From Acetispira formosa (nom. nud.) (GTDB lineage: Bacteria; Desulfobacterota; Desulfarculia; Adiutricales; Adiutricaceae), in the NCBI GenBank assembly GCA_023525915.1, contig CP026657.1:1-64000 (forward strand): a DNA stretch of 64,000 nt. The letters are read 5' to 3'. Both the position numbers and the translations under genes were made by a program. Numbering within the stretch: position 1 is the first letter of the stretch; each line of letters starts with the position of its first letter. A model generated the notes under the pieces. The model had not been told where the DNA came from. It made no database searches and saw nothing but the letters and a program-made list of their open reading frames with translations. This document shows, one piece after another, positions 24,680 through 34,286 of the stretch.

Positions 24680-26269
24680 ATGAGCCTTGATGAAAAAAAA
24701 CCGCCGTCGATAGGGCCTTTGCCCAGCCGGGGGGGAGTGCCCGATTATAAATCCGAAAACGAGCAGAGGTTCGATTGGGGCTATGCCAGCTGGATTGTCA
24801 CGCCGGAGGCGCACACTTCCGGCAGCGCCAGTGTCGGGCATATTGTTTTCCATCCTTTCATGAACGATCTGAAGCACCGTCATTTTGGCGAGGAGCAGAT
24901 TTTATACATCATTTCCGGCCACGGCCGCCATGTGGTGAACGGACGAGAAATCCCCTTTCAGGCCGGCGACGTTCTGCACTTGCCTCCCTTCAGCCACCAC
25001 CAGGTGACCAATGAGTCCGACAGTGAGCTGCATATTCTGGCCGTCTATATTCCGGCTCGTTTCCAGGCCAGGACCGGGGCGCTGGAGGAACTGAACCTGG
25101 AAGAGGGCGGGGGAGGGCTGAAATCCCTCATTGATTTGGATGATGTGCGGGAGCAGCTGAACAAGCTGGCTCTCTCAATGGGCCAGAGCATCAGACTCAT
25201 TGCCCCGGACGGCTCTGAACTGATTCAGAGCGACAATCCGCCCCGGCTCTGCCGCGCGCTGGGCTGCCGTCAAGCTCATTGCCGGGAGCATTTTCTCAAG
25301 GCTATCCGCGAAACCCCGGACACAAATGACTCACGAACCTTTCATTGCTGCGGCCGCGTCACCAGCATCATCATGCCTATCGGCAGCGGCGCGGCCAGGG
25401 GTTTCATCAAGTGCGGGGAGTTTTTCCTCTCACAGGGGGACGCGGAGGAAATGATCCGGTATCTCTCCACCCTGCCGGACCCGGTGGACCGTCAGGCGGC
25501 GGCCGGTCTGCTGGAGGGCATTACCGTCGACAAGATCAATATGATCTACACCGCCGCCGCCAACACGCTGGAGGTGGCCAGGTATATCGCGGAAATGTCC
25601 CTGGCCATGATTCGCCAGCGCGAGAGCGAGAGCTATCGTCTATCGATTATGAAAGCCCGCATGGAGGAGGCCCGTCTGAAAGAAGCCCTTAGGGAATCCG
25701 AACTGAAACTGCTTCAATCACAGCTCAACCCGCACTTCCTTTTCAATACCCTCAACACCATCAGCCATATGGCCTACCTTGACGGGGCCGGGCGGGTTTC
25801 AGACCTGGTCTGCGGCTTGTCTGACCTTTTAAAGGCCGCTCTGGGCAAGGTGAAGAGCCTCATTGCCCTGGCTGAGGAACTGGCGCTTCTGGAACAGTAT
25901 CTGGCCATTCAGAAAGCCCGATTCGGCCTCCGGCTTCAAACCTCAATCACCATGGACCCGGCCCTGGAGGATTTCCTGATACCGGCCCTGACTCTTCAGC
26001 CCATCGTGGAGAACAGCATTATCCACGGCGTGGAGACCAGCCTGGACACCTGCCGGGTGGAAATAGGCATATCCGGGCACGATCGTGGGCTGATGATAAC
26101 CGTTGACAACGATGGCCCGGCTCTGGCGGAGGCGGATGAATCCGGCTGGGGAGTGGGGCTGAGAAGCGTTAAGGCCCGCCTGCGGCACCATTTCGGCGAA
26201 AAATTTCGTCTGGAGCTTTACAACCGGCGACGGGGCGGGGTGAGGACTATGATCAGCATTGAAAGATAA
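24680..26269 (+). CDS. Cupin-PocR-LytS-type sensor histidine kinase
   Basis: A 529-residue cytoplasmic sensor kinase without membrane spans. Domains in order: cupin barrel (about 45-130, with HRHFGEEQILYIISGHGRHVV and AGDVLHLPPFSHHQV, including metal-type His residues); PocR ligand-binding domain (about 145-270, RLCRALGCRQAHCREHF and a CCGR pair); helical linker; LytS/YehU kinase domain (KLLQSQLNPHFLFNTLNTIS with phospho-acceptor His, near 350-370); ATPase domain (LQPIVENSIIHGVE). PocR domains often sense diols or simple carbon compounds through Cys-bound metal. The likely partner is an AraC-type response regulator such as the one at 28026-28754. Start ATG 24680. Confidence 0.85.
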   Translation: MSLDEKKPPSIGPLPSRGGVPDYKSENEQRFDWGYASWIVTPEAHTSGSASVGHIVFHPFMNDLKHRHFGEEQILYIISGHGRHVVNGREIPFQAGDVLHLPPFSHHQVTNESDSELHILAVYIPARFQARTGALEELNLEEGGGGLKSLIDLDDVREQLNKLALSMGQSIRLIAPDGSELIQSDNPPRLCRALGCRQAHCREHFLKAIRETPDTNDSRTFHCCGRVTSIIMPIGSGAARGFIKCGEFFLSQGDAEEMIRYLSTLPDPVDRQAAAGLLEGITVDKINMIYTAAANTLEVARYIAEMSLAMIRQRESESYRLSIMKARMEEARLKEALRESELKLLQSQLNPHFLFNTLNTISHMAYLDGAGRVSDLVCGLSDLLKAALGKVKSLIALAEELALLEQYLAIQKARFGLRLQTSITMDPALEDFLIPALTLQPIVENSIIHGVETSLDTCRVEIGISGHDRGLMITVDNDGPALAEADESGWGVGLRSVKARLRHHFGEKFRLELYNRRRGGVRTMISIER

Positions 26270-26294
26270 CCGGCATTTCATCTGAAAAAAATGA

Positions 26295-26328
26295 TTGACA
26301 ATTTAAACAGACTGGTCTAATTTATAAT
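26295..26328 (+). promoter_or_regulatory. tetR promoter and operator
   Basis: TTGACA (26295-26300), an operator CAGACTGGTCTA (26308-26319) and two possible -10 boxes, TCTAAT and TATAAT, just before the ATG. There is no room for a ribosome site, so the tetR message may be leaderless. Confidence 0.65.
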
Positions 26329-26329
26329 C

Positions 26330-26911
26330 ATGCAAATGACCAAAGACAAACTAATCGCCGCCGGCTCTGAATTATTCCTGCTCCATTCCTATCAGGGAAC
26401 TGGAATTAATGATGTGCTCAAAGTTTGCGGCGTACCCAAGGGTTCTTTTTACAACTATTTTTCAAGTAAAGAGGATTTTGCCTTGGCGGTCATTGATTTT
26501 CAAATGGAAAGTTCAGATGAATTCGTAAAACAAAACCTCCGTAACGAAGCTTTGAAGCCGTTGCAGCGGGTTGCCGCCTATCTGGATTCAATCAGCCAGG
26601 GCATGGTAAACTGCCATTTCGCCATGGGCTGCCTGTTTGGCACCCTGGCTCAGGAAATGTCCAGCTTGTCGCCCAAATTGCGCCAAGCCCTGACCAAAGC
26701 CTTTCAGGTTCAGGTGGAGCTTCTGACCGAATGCGTCCGGGCGGGCCAGGAGGATGGCACAATCAAAGCCAGCCTTGACCCGGTGGAAACCGCCGGATTC
26801 ATCATGTCAGCCCTCCAGGGGGCTCAGATTATGGCCAAAACATTTCAGAGCGGCGAGCCGCTTTGTGAAATCCGTCATATTGTCATCGATATTCTCTTGC
26901 CTTCCGCCTGA
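26330..26911 (+). CDS. TetR-family transcriptional repressor
   Basis: A 193-residue regulator. N-terminal helix-turn-helix: KLIAAGSELFLLHSYQGTGINDVLKVCGVPKGSFYNYFSSKEDFAL, with the typical SFYNYF recognition helix. The C-terminal helical ligand domain resembles AcuR/NemR-type repressors (GCLFGTLAQEMSS, FIMSALQGAQIMAK). Operators with AGACTGGTCT lie in its own promoter and twice before the downstream metallo-hydrolase, indicating autoregulation and control of that gene. ATG 26330 has no upstream Shine-Dalgarno, and a second ATG two codons later is possible. The inducer is unknown; NemR-like repressors respond to electrophiles. Confidence 0.9.
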   Translation: MQMTKDKLIAAGSELFLLHSYQGTGINDVLKVCGVPKGSFYNYFSSKEDFALAVIDFQMESSDEFVKQNLRNEALKPLQRVAAYLDSISQGMVNCHFAMGCLFGTLAQEMSSLSPKLRQALTKAFQVQVELLTECVRAGQEDGTIKASLDPVETAGFIMSALQGAQIMAKTFQSGEPLCEIRHIVIDILLPSA

Positions 26912-26969
26912 TTAGTGATTCTAAAAATGCGTCCACATAAGTGGTCTTCATATTATATGTAAATAAAAA

Positions 26970-27000
26970 CAGACTGGTCTAATAATAGTAGACTGGTCTA
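26970..27000 (+). promoter_or_regulatory. Paired TetR operators before the metallo-hydrolase
   Basis: CAGACTGGTCTA at 26970-26981 and TAGACTGGTCTA at 26989-27000, centres 19 bp apart, about two helical turns. Both equal the tetR promoter operator. Confidence 0.8.
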
Positions 27001-27078
27001 AATAGGGCCGTTTAACAACGGGCCATTAATGACGATTCAATTGTTGAACGTCACAACCATTGCTATAGGAGGCAGCAA

Positions 27079-27966
27079 ATGACAAAAACAGCAAAGAACC
27101 CCGCCCCCGGTTTTTACCGGCAGACCGTTGGCAGCATCACGGTTACGGCCCTTTATGACGGTTTTATCAACCTGTCGCCGTCCCTGTTTCACGGGCTTGA
27201 AAGACAGGAGATGGAAAAGCTCATCAATCGGAAATTTCAAACCCTCACCTCTGAAGGCGTTCCAACTGCGGTCACTACCTATCTTATTGATAACGGCTCA
27301 GATTTAATTATTCTCAATGCGGGCGGGGCCGGGCACTCGGGCATGGGCGGTATTTTTGAAAGCCTGAAATGCGCCGGTTATTCACCGGAAGATATCTCGG
27401 CGGTTCTTTTGACACATATGCATTTTGATCATGTTTGCGGCCTGGCCGCCGGGGACGGTTCGGCGGCCTTTCCCAACGCCTCGGTTTTTGTATCAGAAGC
27501 TGAGAGTGATTTCTGGCTGGACCCAAAAATCGCGCAGGCCGCCCCGGAAGGAAGCCGCCCGTTTTTTGCCATGGCCGCCGGCTCGATTGCGCCGTATATA
27601 ACTAAAGGGGCGTTTTCCAGGTTTAAAAGCGATGATATGGTTTTCCCGGGTGTCAAAGCCGTGCCGAGTCCCGGCCACACGCCTGGGCACACTTCTTTTT
27701 TAATCAGCTCGGAAGAGGCGACCTTGCTGTTGTGGGGCGACATAGTGCATTCACACGCCCTTCAGTTCGGCCATCCTGAAGTGACCAACGATTTCGATTC
27801 AGATCAGCCCCAGGCCGCCGCCACCCGCCGGAAACTATTTGAAATGGCCGCCAGTGAGAAATGGCTGATAGGCGGAGACCATCTGCCCTTCCCAGGATTT
27901 GGGCATATAACGGAATCCGGTGAAGGTTATTCATGGGTGCCGGTTGAATACGGTCCGCAGGCTTAA
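27079..27966 (+). CDS. Metallo-beta-lactamase-fold hydrolase
   Basis: A 295-residue cytosolic hydrolase. The zinc motif THMHFDH gives H113, H115, D117 and H118; GHTPGHTSF supplies a further His and LLLWGDIVHSH the bridging Asp. Overall layout resembles N-acyl homoserine lactonases and related lactone or thioester hydrolases (YLIDNGSDLIILNAG). The substrate cannot be assigned. It is controlled by the adjacent TetR repressor through two operators, consistent with induction by its substrate or a toxic compound. Excellent ribosome site AGGAGG eight bases before the ATG. Confidence 0.85.
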   Translation: MTKTAKNPAPGFYRQTVGSITVTALYDGFINLSPSLFHGLERQEMEKLINRKFQTLTSEGVPTAVTTYLIDNGSDLIILNAGGAGHSGMGGIFESLKCAGYSPEDISAVLLTHMHFDHVCGLAAGDGSAAFPNASVFVSEAESDFWLDPKIAQAAPEGSRPFFAMAAGSIAPYITKGAFSRFKSDDMVFPGVKAVPSPGHTPGHTSFLISSEEATLLLWGDIVHSHALQFGHPEVTNDFDSDQPQAAATRRKLFEMAASEKWLIGGDHLPFPGFGHITESGEGYSWVPVEYGPQA

Positions 27967-27980
27967 GGCGTGAGTGTCGG

Positions 27981-28009
27981 GCGGGCTTCAGGTTTTCCAG
28001 GAAGCCCGC
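27981..28009. terminator. Terminator between convergent genes
   Basis: GCGGGCTTC, 11-base loop, GAAGCCCGC, then CGTTTGG. The U-run is weak. Confidence 0.6.
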
Positions 28010-28025
28010 CGTTTGGAAGGACCGG

Positions 28026-28754
28026 TTATTTTTGGCGATGCCGACTGGGTGATCGGCCGGTGTGGGCCTTAAAGCAGGTGGCGAAATAGCTGGAGCTGTT
28101 GAACCCGACCATCGCGGCGACCTCCGTTATTGATAAATCCGCGTTTTTCAAAAGCTCCAAAGCTCTGGTCATTCGCCTTGAAAAAATGTAATCCTTCAGA
28201 GGCTGGCCGGTTATTTTCTTAAATTTGCGGCTCAGGTGATAGGGACTGCTGAAAACGGCCCGCGAGATATCCGTCAAAAGCAGCTCTGTTTCGATGTTCT
28301 CCTCAATGTAATCCTTCACCGCTTTTATCAGGCTTCCACCTTCATCCCGCACCGGCCTTTCCGGCGACTCCCCGGCCCCCAAGCGGGCGGCCGCATTCAG
28401 GATTAACTCGGCTATCTGCTTATGGTGGACCGGCTTCAGCACATAATCCAGCGCACCGGAGGTAAAGGCTTTGCGGACGTTTTCAAACTCGTCGTGGGCC
28501 GACAGGATCACCACCTGTATGCCCGGTTTTTCCTTATGAATCAATTCACAAACCTTCAGCCCGCTCAACCCCGGCATGCGATTATCCACAATGGCCAGAT
28601 CCGGCTCGGCCGACAAGGCCAGGCGCGCCGCCTCAAGGCCGTCGGCCGCCTCCAGCACCTCCGCCACCGGCAGCCGTTCATCCTCAATTACCCGCTTGAT
28701 AAAGGCCCGCACAATGGCTTCATCATCGGCCAGAAGAATCCTTAATTCAGCCAT
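28026..28754 (-). CDS. AraC-type response regulator (YesN-like)
   Basis: A 242-residue two-component regulator. Receiver domain at residues 3-120 (RILLADDEAIVRAF acidic pair, AIVDNRMPG with the phospho-Asp, LSAHDE, LKPV Lys). A linker follows, then an AraC/XylS double helix-turn-helix: LLLTDISRAVFSSPYHLSRKFKK and LSITEVAAMVGFNSSSYFATCFK. The PocR/LytS-type kinase at 24680 is of the class that pairs with such regulators, with tetR and the hydrolase in between; the pairing is inference. Start ATG 28754 (MAELRILL) with GGAAGAGG close upstream; a GTG eight codons earlier is possible. Confidence 0.88.
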   Translation of the reverse strand: MAELRILLADDEAIVRAFIKRVIEDERLPVAEVLEAADGLEAARLALSAEPDLAIVDNRMPGLSGLKVCELIHKEKPGIQVVILSAHDEFENVRKAFTSGALDYVLKPVHHKQIAELILNAAARLGAGESPERPVRDEGGSLIKAVKDYIEENIETELLLTDISRAVFSSPYHLSRKFKKITGQPLKDYIFSRRMTRALELLKNADLSITEVAAMVGFNSSSYFATCFKAHTGRSPSRHRQK

Positions 28755-28991
28755 GCCTCTTCCATAAAACAGCCGCACCGTCCGGGCGGTTTAAAAAAAT
28801 AAACTATTGAACCCAAAATCTTAAAATCTCAAATCAGAGCAGCAATAATTTTAAAATAGTCGGCTCGTTTTTAAAAGAATAAATTTCAGTTCCAGCGTAA
28901 CCTGTAATCAGTTTTCACTATGAATTCAAACAACGCGGATTATTTCGCATCCGCTTAACCGCATCGCCGACTTTTTTGAAGGGACGGACCA

Positions 28992-29846
28992 ATGAAGAAA
29001 AAACTCACCCGCTGGGATTTAGCTGAAATGAAGACTAAAGGTGAACAGGTCGCCTGGGTCACCGCCTACGATTTCCCCACTGCCTCTTTCGCGGAACAGG
29101 CCGGCATGGACATGATCCTGGTGGGCGATTCCATGGGTATGGTCGTCTTTGGCTATGACGGCACCGTGCCGGTCACCATGGAACAGTGTCTGATGATCTG
29201 CAAGGCCGTCCGTTCCGGCGCGCCCAACACCTGGGTCATCGGCGACATGCCTTTCATGTCCTACCATGTCTCCCCGGAGCAGGCGGTGGAAAACGCCGGG
29301 CGCTTCATCAAGGAAGCGGCCATGGACTGCATCAAGCTGGAGGGCGGGGTGAGGGTCAGCGCCCAGATCCGTAAAATTGTGGACGCGGGCATCCTGGTCA
29401 TGGGCCATATTGGCCTGACCCCCCAAAGCTCCGCCGCCCTCGGCGGCTTCAAGGCTCAGGGCCGGGATGTGGCCAGCGCCAGGGCCGTCATAGAAGACGC
29501 TTTGGCCGTCCAGGAAGCGGGCGCCTTTGCCATGCTGGTGGAGGGCGTGCCTCAGGAAGTGACCACCTTCATCGCTCAGAAATGCCATATTCCGGTCTAC
29601 GGCATCGGCGCTGGCCTCTGCGACGGCCAGGTTCAGGTGGTCGGCGACCTTCTGGGGCTCTTTACGGCTTTCTCCCCCAAATTCGCCAAGAAGTACGCCG
29701 ATCTGGCTCAAATAGAGACGGAGGCTTTCAAAAAGTACATCGATGAGGTTAAGAACAAAGCCTATCCGGCCTCTGAGCATATGTATCCACTGAAAAAGGG
29801 TGAGGACGAAGCCCTCCAAAAACTGTTCGAAGAATACGCCGGATAG
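28992..29846 (+). CDS. panB: 3-methyl-2-oxobutanoate hydroxymethyltransferase
   Basis: A 284-residue enzyme making ketopantoate from alpha-ketoisovalerate with methylene-tetrahydrofolate, the first committed step of pantothenate/CoA synthesis. Family blocks: WVTAYDFPTASFAEQAGMD, ILVGDSMGMVVFG (Asp for magnesium), VIGDMPFMSY, IKLEGG, VMGHIGLTPQS, LVEGVPQEV and GIGAG. Normal length. It stands alone (panC and panD are not adjacent), although ilvD downstream on the same strand supplies branched-chain keto-acid precursors, including its substrate. The 213 bp upstream are AT-rich. Stop TAG. Confidence 0.96.
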   Translation: MKKKLTRWDLAEMKTKGEQVAWVTAYDFPTASFAEQAGMDMILVGDSMGMVVFGYDGTVPVTMEQCLMICKAVRSGAPNTWVIGDMPFMSYHVSPEQAVENAGRFIKEAAMDCIKLEGGVRVSAQIRKIVDAGILVMGHIGLTPQSSAALGGFKAQGRDVASARAVIEDALAVQEAGAFAMLVEGVPQEVTTFIAQKCHIPVYGIGAGLCDGQVQVVGDLLGLFTAFSPKFAKKYADLAQIETEAFKKYIDEVKNKAYPASEHMYPLKKGEDEALQKLFEEYAG

Positions 29847-29894
29847 GTTCCCACGCCTGGTCGGTAGTCAAGGGGGAATTTTCGGAAAAGCGGG

Positions 29895-30022
29895 TGACCG
29901 CCGCCGGGAGAAATGTTTTTGCGATGGTCCCGTTCCGGGGGTCTTTAGTCACGGGACCATCGCAAAAACATTTCTCCCGGCGGCTGCCTGGTCGGCTTTC
30001 TTAATGGCTGGAAAGTGTGCAT
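29895..30022. repeat. Family B perfect hairpin, copy 1
   Basis: Perfect 33 bp inverted repeat (29901-29933 and 29951-29983) around a 17-base loop TCCGGGGGTCTTTAGTC. Right flank GGTCGGCTTTCTTAATGG and GGAAAGTGTGC are shared with 50759-50827. Between panB and ilvD. Confidence 0.92.
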
Positions 30023-30039
30023 AGGTCAAACTGGAGCCT

Positions 30040-30165
30040 GAAGCCGCAGCAATTCTCAAAGTAGACGGCAATTTTAAAATAGCAGGTCGCCCCGCAAGGG
30101 GTGACGGAGCGCCAGCGACTGGTTTTGGCGGAAAAATAGCCACTCGCGAAACAAAAACAATCCCC
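30040..30165 (+). repeat. Family C repeat, copy 4
   Basis: Contains AGTAGACGGCAATTTT, TAGCAGGTCG, GACGGAGCGCCAGCGACTGG, CTCGCGAAACAAAAAC; the 3' hairpin arm is missing, so the copy is truncated before ilvD. Confidence 0.82.
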
Positions 30166-30214
30166 GGCTTCAGGCGGGTTAATGTTCCCATCGAAGGAAA
30201 AAGGCTATTAAAAA

Positions 30215-31885
30215 ATGCGAAGCGACAGCACAAAAAAAGGGATGGAAAGGGCCACCCACCGGGCTCTTTACCACTCCATGGGACATAGCCGGGAAGATTT
30301 GGAAAAGCCTATCGTCGGCATCGTCAATTCATTTAATGAATCCATGCCCGGACACGTGCATTTGAATTCAATCACCCGTGCCGTGCGTGACGGCGTTTTG
30401 GCCGCCGGGGGACTGCCGATCGAATTTCCCACCATAGGCATCTGCGACGGCATCGCCATGGGGCATTTTGGCATGCATTATCCCCTGGCCAGCCGCGAGT
30501 TAATCGCCGACACCATCGAAGCCATGATGGAGGCTCATTCCTATGACGCGATGGTGTTGGTCACCAACTGCGATAAGATCACGCCCGGCATGCTCATGGC
30601 CGCCGTGCGGGTGAATGTCCCGGCCATTGTGGTCAGTGGCGGGCCAATGGCCACCGGTTGCCGCCGGGGCCATGAAAAAATCGGTTTCGCGGACCTCATA
30701 GGCTCCCAGGGGCTGGTGGCCAAAAAAGAATTGAGTAATGAAGGTCTGGCCGAACTGGAAAATTGCGCCATGCCCGGGCCAGGGGCCTGCAACCTTCTGG
30801 GAACGGCCAATTCCATGAATTTTATCACGGAGGCCCTGGGGCTGTGTCTGCCGGGCAGCGCCGTTCCGGCGGCCAGCGGCCAGCGTATCGCCCTGGCCAA
30901 ACGCACCGGCCGGATGGTGATGGAGCTTTATCGCCGGAACATTACCCCGCGCCGCATCATTACGCGGGAGGCGCTGGAAAACGCCATCACTCTCGATCTG
31001 GCTATCGGCGGCTCCAGCAATACGATTCTGCACCTGACCGCCCTGGCCTATGAGGCCGATCTTGATTTTGATGTGCGCATCTTTGATGATATGGCCCGCA
31101 AGGTGCCCTGCCTGGTTCGCATGAGCCCGGCTGAGAATGGCCATTATCCTGAAGACGTTCATCGGGCCGGAGGCGTCGGCGCCGTTCTGGCCCGGCTGGC
31201 CCGCCTGGGGCTTCTGCATGAGGGCGCTTTGACCGTCAGCGGCGGCACTCTGGGCGAAAACGTTCAGGAGGCCGAGGTCATCGACCCGGAAGTCATCCGC
31301 CCGGTGGAAAAGGCTTATTCACAGACCGGCGGGCTGAAGCTCATGTATGGCAACCTGGCCCCTAAGGGTGCGGTCTGCAAGATTGCGGCGGTGAATCCGG
31401 CCATGCATGTCCATCGTGGTCCGGCCCGCGTCTTCGATCAGGAGGAGCCGGCGGTGGCCGCCATTTACGGCGGCAGAATTAAGCCGGGCGATATCGTGGT
31501 CATCCGTTTTGAAGGGCCGCGCGGCGGCCCCGGCATGCGTGAAATGCTGAGCCCCACCGCCGCCATTGTGGGCATGGGCCTTGATCACGAAGTGGGCTTG
31601 ATCACCGACGGCCGCTTCTCCGGGGCCACCCGCGGCGCGGCCATAGGCCATGTCTCGCCGGAGGCGGCCGACGGCGGCCCCCTGGCCCTGGTCAGGGAAG
31701 GTGATATAATATCTTTCAACATACCTGACGGCGTACTGACCCTGGAGATTTCCGATGCGGAACTGGCCCGCCGCCGCGAAGCCTGGAAGCGGCCGCCGAG
31801 TGGTATTCCAAAACACAGCTATCTTTCACGCTATGCCAGGATGGTTTCATCAGCCATGGACGGGGCCGTTTTCAAGGTTGAGTGA
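30215..31885 (+). CDS. ilvD: Dihydroxy-acid dehydratase
   Basis: A 556-residue iron-sulfur enzyme that dehydrates 2,3-dihydroxy acids to the keto acids preceding valine, leucine and isoleucine, and feeds ketopantoate synthesis. Seen: [18 protein letters not shown] at the start, [64 protein letters not shown], and near the end [23 protein letters not shown]. The three expected cluster/active-site Cys occur in ICDG, NCDK and GACN. Length matches bacterial IlvD. Ribosome site AAGGA about 14 bases upstream is weak. Repeats B and C lie in its leader. Confidence 0.97.
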   Translation: MRSDSTKKGMERATHRALYHSMGHSREDLEKPIVGIVNSFNESMPGHVHLNSITRAVRDGVLAAGGLPIEFPTIGICDGIAMGHFGMHYPLASRELIADTIEAMMEAHSYDAMVLVTNCDKITPGMLMAAVRVNVPAIVVSGGPMATGCRRGHEKIGFADLIGSQGLVAKKELSNEGLAELENCAMPGPGACNLLGTANSMNFITEALGLCLPGSAVPAASGQRIALAKRTGRMVMELYRRNITPRRIITREALENAITLDLAIGGSSNTILHLTALAYEADLDFDVRIFDDMARKVPCLVRMSPAENGHYPEDVHRAGGVGAVLARLARLGLLHEGALTVSGGTLGENVQEAEVIDPEVIRPVEKAYSQTGGLKLMYGNLAPKGAVCKIAAVNPAMHVHRGPARVFDQEEPAVAAIYGGRIKPGDIVVIRFEGPRGGPGMREMLSPTAAIVGMGLDHEVGLITDGRFSGATRGAAIGHVSPEAADGGPLALVREGDIISFNIPDGVLTLEISDAELARRREAWKRPPSGIPKHSYLSRYARMVSSAMDGAVFKVE

Positions 31886-32036
31886 AGAATTGCGGCTCGG
31901 CGGCTTTCCTTGCGGGCCGTTGAGCCATAACCCAAAGGGCTCACCTTTCCAAAAGCATCTTCGATGTCCAATCTGTCCGCTTACCTTTAATACCGGCCAG
32001 TCCCGTTCGGGACAACCTATGTGAAGCCCGATGAAA

Positions 32037-32072
32037 AGCGCCGGAATCCTGATTACTCTGGATTCCGGCGCT
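32037..32072. terminator. Bidirectional terminator between ilvD and mcp
   Basis: AGCGCCGGAATCC, 10-base loop, GGATTCCGGCGCT; AAAA on one side and TCTGTTT on the other. Confidence 0.85.
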
Positions 32073-32079
32073 GGTCTGT

Positions 32080-33978
32080 TTATCGTTCTATGAACCTTGA
32101 TTCCAGGGGAAAATCCGCCTCACGCTCATGGGCGATTTGTCCGTTGTCCCGGTGGGGGGCCGTGGCTTCGCCGCTGTTTGCACCATGCACCAGCCCACTC
32201 AGGTCATCCACGGCCTCCAGCAGATTGCCCGCCTGGCGCGACAGGTTGGCCGCCGCGCTGGCCGACTGCTCAGCCGTGGCCGCGTTGGATTGGGTAACTT
32301 TGTCCATCTCGCTCATGGCCGTGGTGATCTGGCCGATACCCTGCGACTGTTCCCTTGAGGCTTCGGCCACTTCCGCCAAAAGCACCGCTATCTGGCCGGA
32401 CTGCTCCTCCACCACCTTGAAGTTGTCGGCCGTGGAATTAACCAACTCCGAACCGCTGTCTATGTTCTGAATGGTGGAATCGATCAGCCCGGCCGTCTCG
32501 CGGGCCGCGTCGGCCGACCTTAAAGCCAGGTTCCTCACCTCATCAGCCACCACCGCGAAACCGGACCCGGCGTCACCGGCCCTGGCCGCCTCCACCGCCG
32601 CGTTCAAGGCCAGAAGGTTGGTCTGGAACGCGATCTCATCTATGGTCTTAATGATTTTGTTAATCTCGCGCCCGGATACGGAAATGACCTCCATCGCTTC
32701 TATGACCTTCTGCATGGATTGGTCGGCCCGTCGCACCGCCTGAGCCCCCTCGCTCATCAAACTGTTGGCCTGGGCCGCGTTTTCAGCGTTGCGCATGGTC
32801 ATGGAACTGAGCTGCTCCAGGGCCGCGCTGGTTTGTTCCAGGCTGGCCGCGTTCTGGGTGGCCCCTTCGGCCAGGGTGGTGGAGGCCGCCGTCAACTGAC
32901 CGGAAGCCGTATCAACTTCCATCGCCCCGGACGACAGCGCGTTTATCAGCCGGTTAACCGGCTTGGTGATGCCGCGCGTCAACAGTGAGGCCACCACCAG
33001 GCTCACCGCCAGGGCCACGCCCAGGCCGCCGGCCAGGGAGACCAGCACCCGGTTAACCGCACTGACCGTGGATTGAGCCACTTGCCCCGATTTTTCCCGC
33101 ATGGCCTCCCCCAGCACCCTGGCGCTTGACAGGGTTGTTTCGCGGATAGTCTTCCGTGTGACCGCGTTTTCAATATTGATCGTGCTGACCTCAATCAGCT
33201 CCCCCACAGCCTGCGTGGCCGCCCCGGCCAATTTCTGGAGTTCCGCAATCTGCTGGCGGTCAGTTTCGATACGGGTATCGTCATAGAGCTTCTGAAGCGT
33301 GGCCACCATCTTGTGGATACATTCAATGGCTGTGTTGTAATGAGTCAGATCACGATAAAACAGCCCGCGCAGCACAAAAATCAGATATTCATCCGCCAGG
33401 TTGACGGCCTGAGCCAGGTCAACCAGCCGATGCGCTCGCCGCAGAACGGCCGCCTGATTGCCGGGCACAGCCGCCTCATCAGCCAGAAGGTCACTTTGAG
33501 AGTCGATCAGTTTGGTCAACCCTTCATTCAGCACGGCCTGGCTCCGGGCCACATTTTTTTGGGTGGCCAGCATTTTTTCCATAATGCCGGGCAGGGCGTT
33601 GTTGCTTTGGGCCAGATCTTTATATCCGGTTTCAAGGCTGGCGACCATTTCATGCATACGCGGAGTCACGCTGACGCCCGGCAGGGCTGAGAGCCGCTTT
33701 ATTTCGGCCAGATAGGTGTTATTCTCTTTCTGAAAGCGCTCCACATCCTTCCACATGTCCGGGTTGACGCTGTAGTTGTAATCCAGGGCCGAAAGAGATT
33801 CCGTGGCCACGGCATACTGCATGGCGCTGGCCGTGCTGAAAGTGGGCATGACCTCATGATTCAGTGTGTTGGATTGACGGCTCACAGACATCAGAGATAC
33901 GAAAACGAAAACTGTCAGCACTAAAAAAATCAGGCAGGTGCCAATGAACCCCATCATAATTTTTGTTCCCAGTTTCAT
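32080..33978 (-). CDS. Methyl-accepting chemotaxis protein
   Basis: A 632-residue chemoreceptor. TM1 lies at about 8-32 and TM2 at about 320-340 ([20 protein letters not shown]); the periplasmic domain between them (about 280 residues) is helical and may hold two four-helix bundles. A short HAMP-like stretch ([15 protein letters not shown]) follows, then a long cytoplasmic coiled coil with the tip [20 protein letters not shown] and [17 protein letters not shown]. The ligand is unknown. Strong AGGAGG ribosome site. It has a sigma-70-like promoter rather than a sigma-28 one. No CheA/CheW genes are in the window. Confidence 0.92.
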   Translation of the reverse strand: MKLGTKIMMGFIGTCLIFLVLTVFVFVSLMSVSRQSNTLNHEVMPTFSTASAMQYAVATESLSALDYNYSVNPDMWKDVERFQKENNTYLAEIKRLSALPGVSVTPRMHEMVASLETGYKDLAQSNNALPGIMEKMLATQKNVARSQAVLNEGLTKLIDSQSDLLADEAAVPGNQAAVLRRAHRLVDLAQAVNLADEYLIFVLRGLFYRDLTHYNTAIECIHKMVATLQKLYDDTRIETDRQQIAELQKLAGAATQAVGELIEVSTINIENAVTRKTIRETTLSSARVLGEAMREKSGQVAQSTVSAVNRVLVSLAGGLGVALAVSLVVASLLTRGITKPVNRLINALSSGAMEVDTASGQLTAASTTLAEGATQNAASLEQTSAALEQLSSMTMRNAENAAQANSLMSEGAQAVRRADQSMQKVIEAMEVISVSGREINKIIKTIDEIAFQTNLLALNAAVEAARAGDAGSGFAVVADEVRNLALRSADAARETAGLIDSTIQNIDSGSELVNSTADNFKVVEEQSGQIAVLLAEVAEASREQSQGIGQITTAMSEMDKVTQSNAATAEQSASAAANLSRQAGNLLEAVDDLSGLVHGANSGEATAPHRDNGQIAHEREADFPLESRFIER

Positions 33979-34113
33979 GGTGCCCTCCTTCCTGACGGGC
34001 CACAGGGGCCGGCTTTAACTCCGCGCCTTGACACCGTCCGCTGTTTCTAAGTTCGTAAAAAGGTTTCAAATTTGTTGAAGAGGGTTAAATATTAATGGAC
34101 TGATTTTATATAA

Positions 34114-34158
34114 TTAACTAGTTAACTTATATTATAGCTTTGTAGTGGCAAAAATCAA
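34114..34158 (-). promoter_or_regulatory. mcp promoter with palindrome at the start site
   Basis: On the minus strand: TTGATT, 16 bases, TATAAT (34158 to 34131), followed by the palindrome TTAACTAGTTAA (34114-34125) at the expected transcript start. The rest of the 308 bp gap is plain AT-rich sequence. Confidence 0.55.
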
Positions 34159-34234
34159 TAGCTAAAATTATATATTTTAAATGAGCATAATTCTATCAAT
34201 AAAGTTTTGGATTTATCTTTAATGATTGGGTAAT

Positions 34235-34256
34235 TAAAAATCCGGCCGAGGCCGGA
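34235..34256 (-). terminator. Terminator of the nucleotidyltransferase-kinase gene
   Basis: TCCGGCC-TC-GGCCGGA followed on the minus strand by TTTTTAATTA, 30 bp after the stop. The core equals that of the aspD terminator. Confidence 0.8.
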
Positions 34257-34286
34257 GATCAGGCTGTTTTATAAAAATTACATGAT

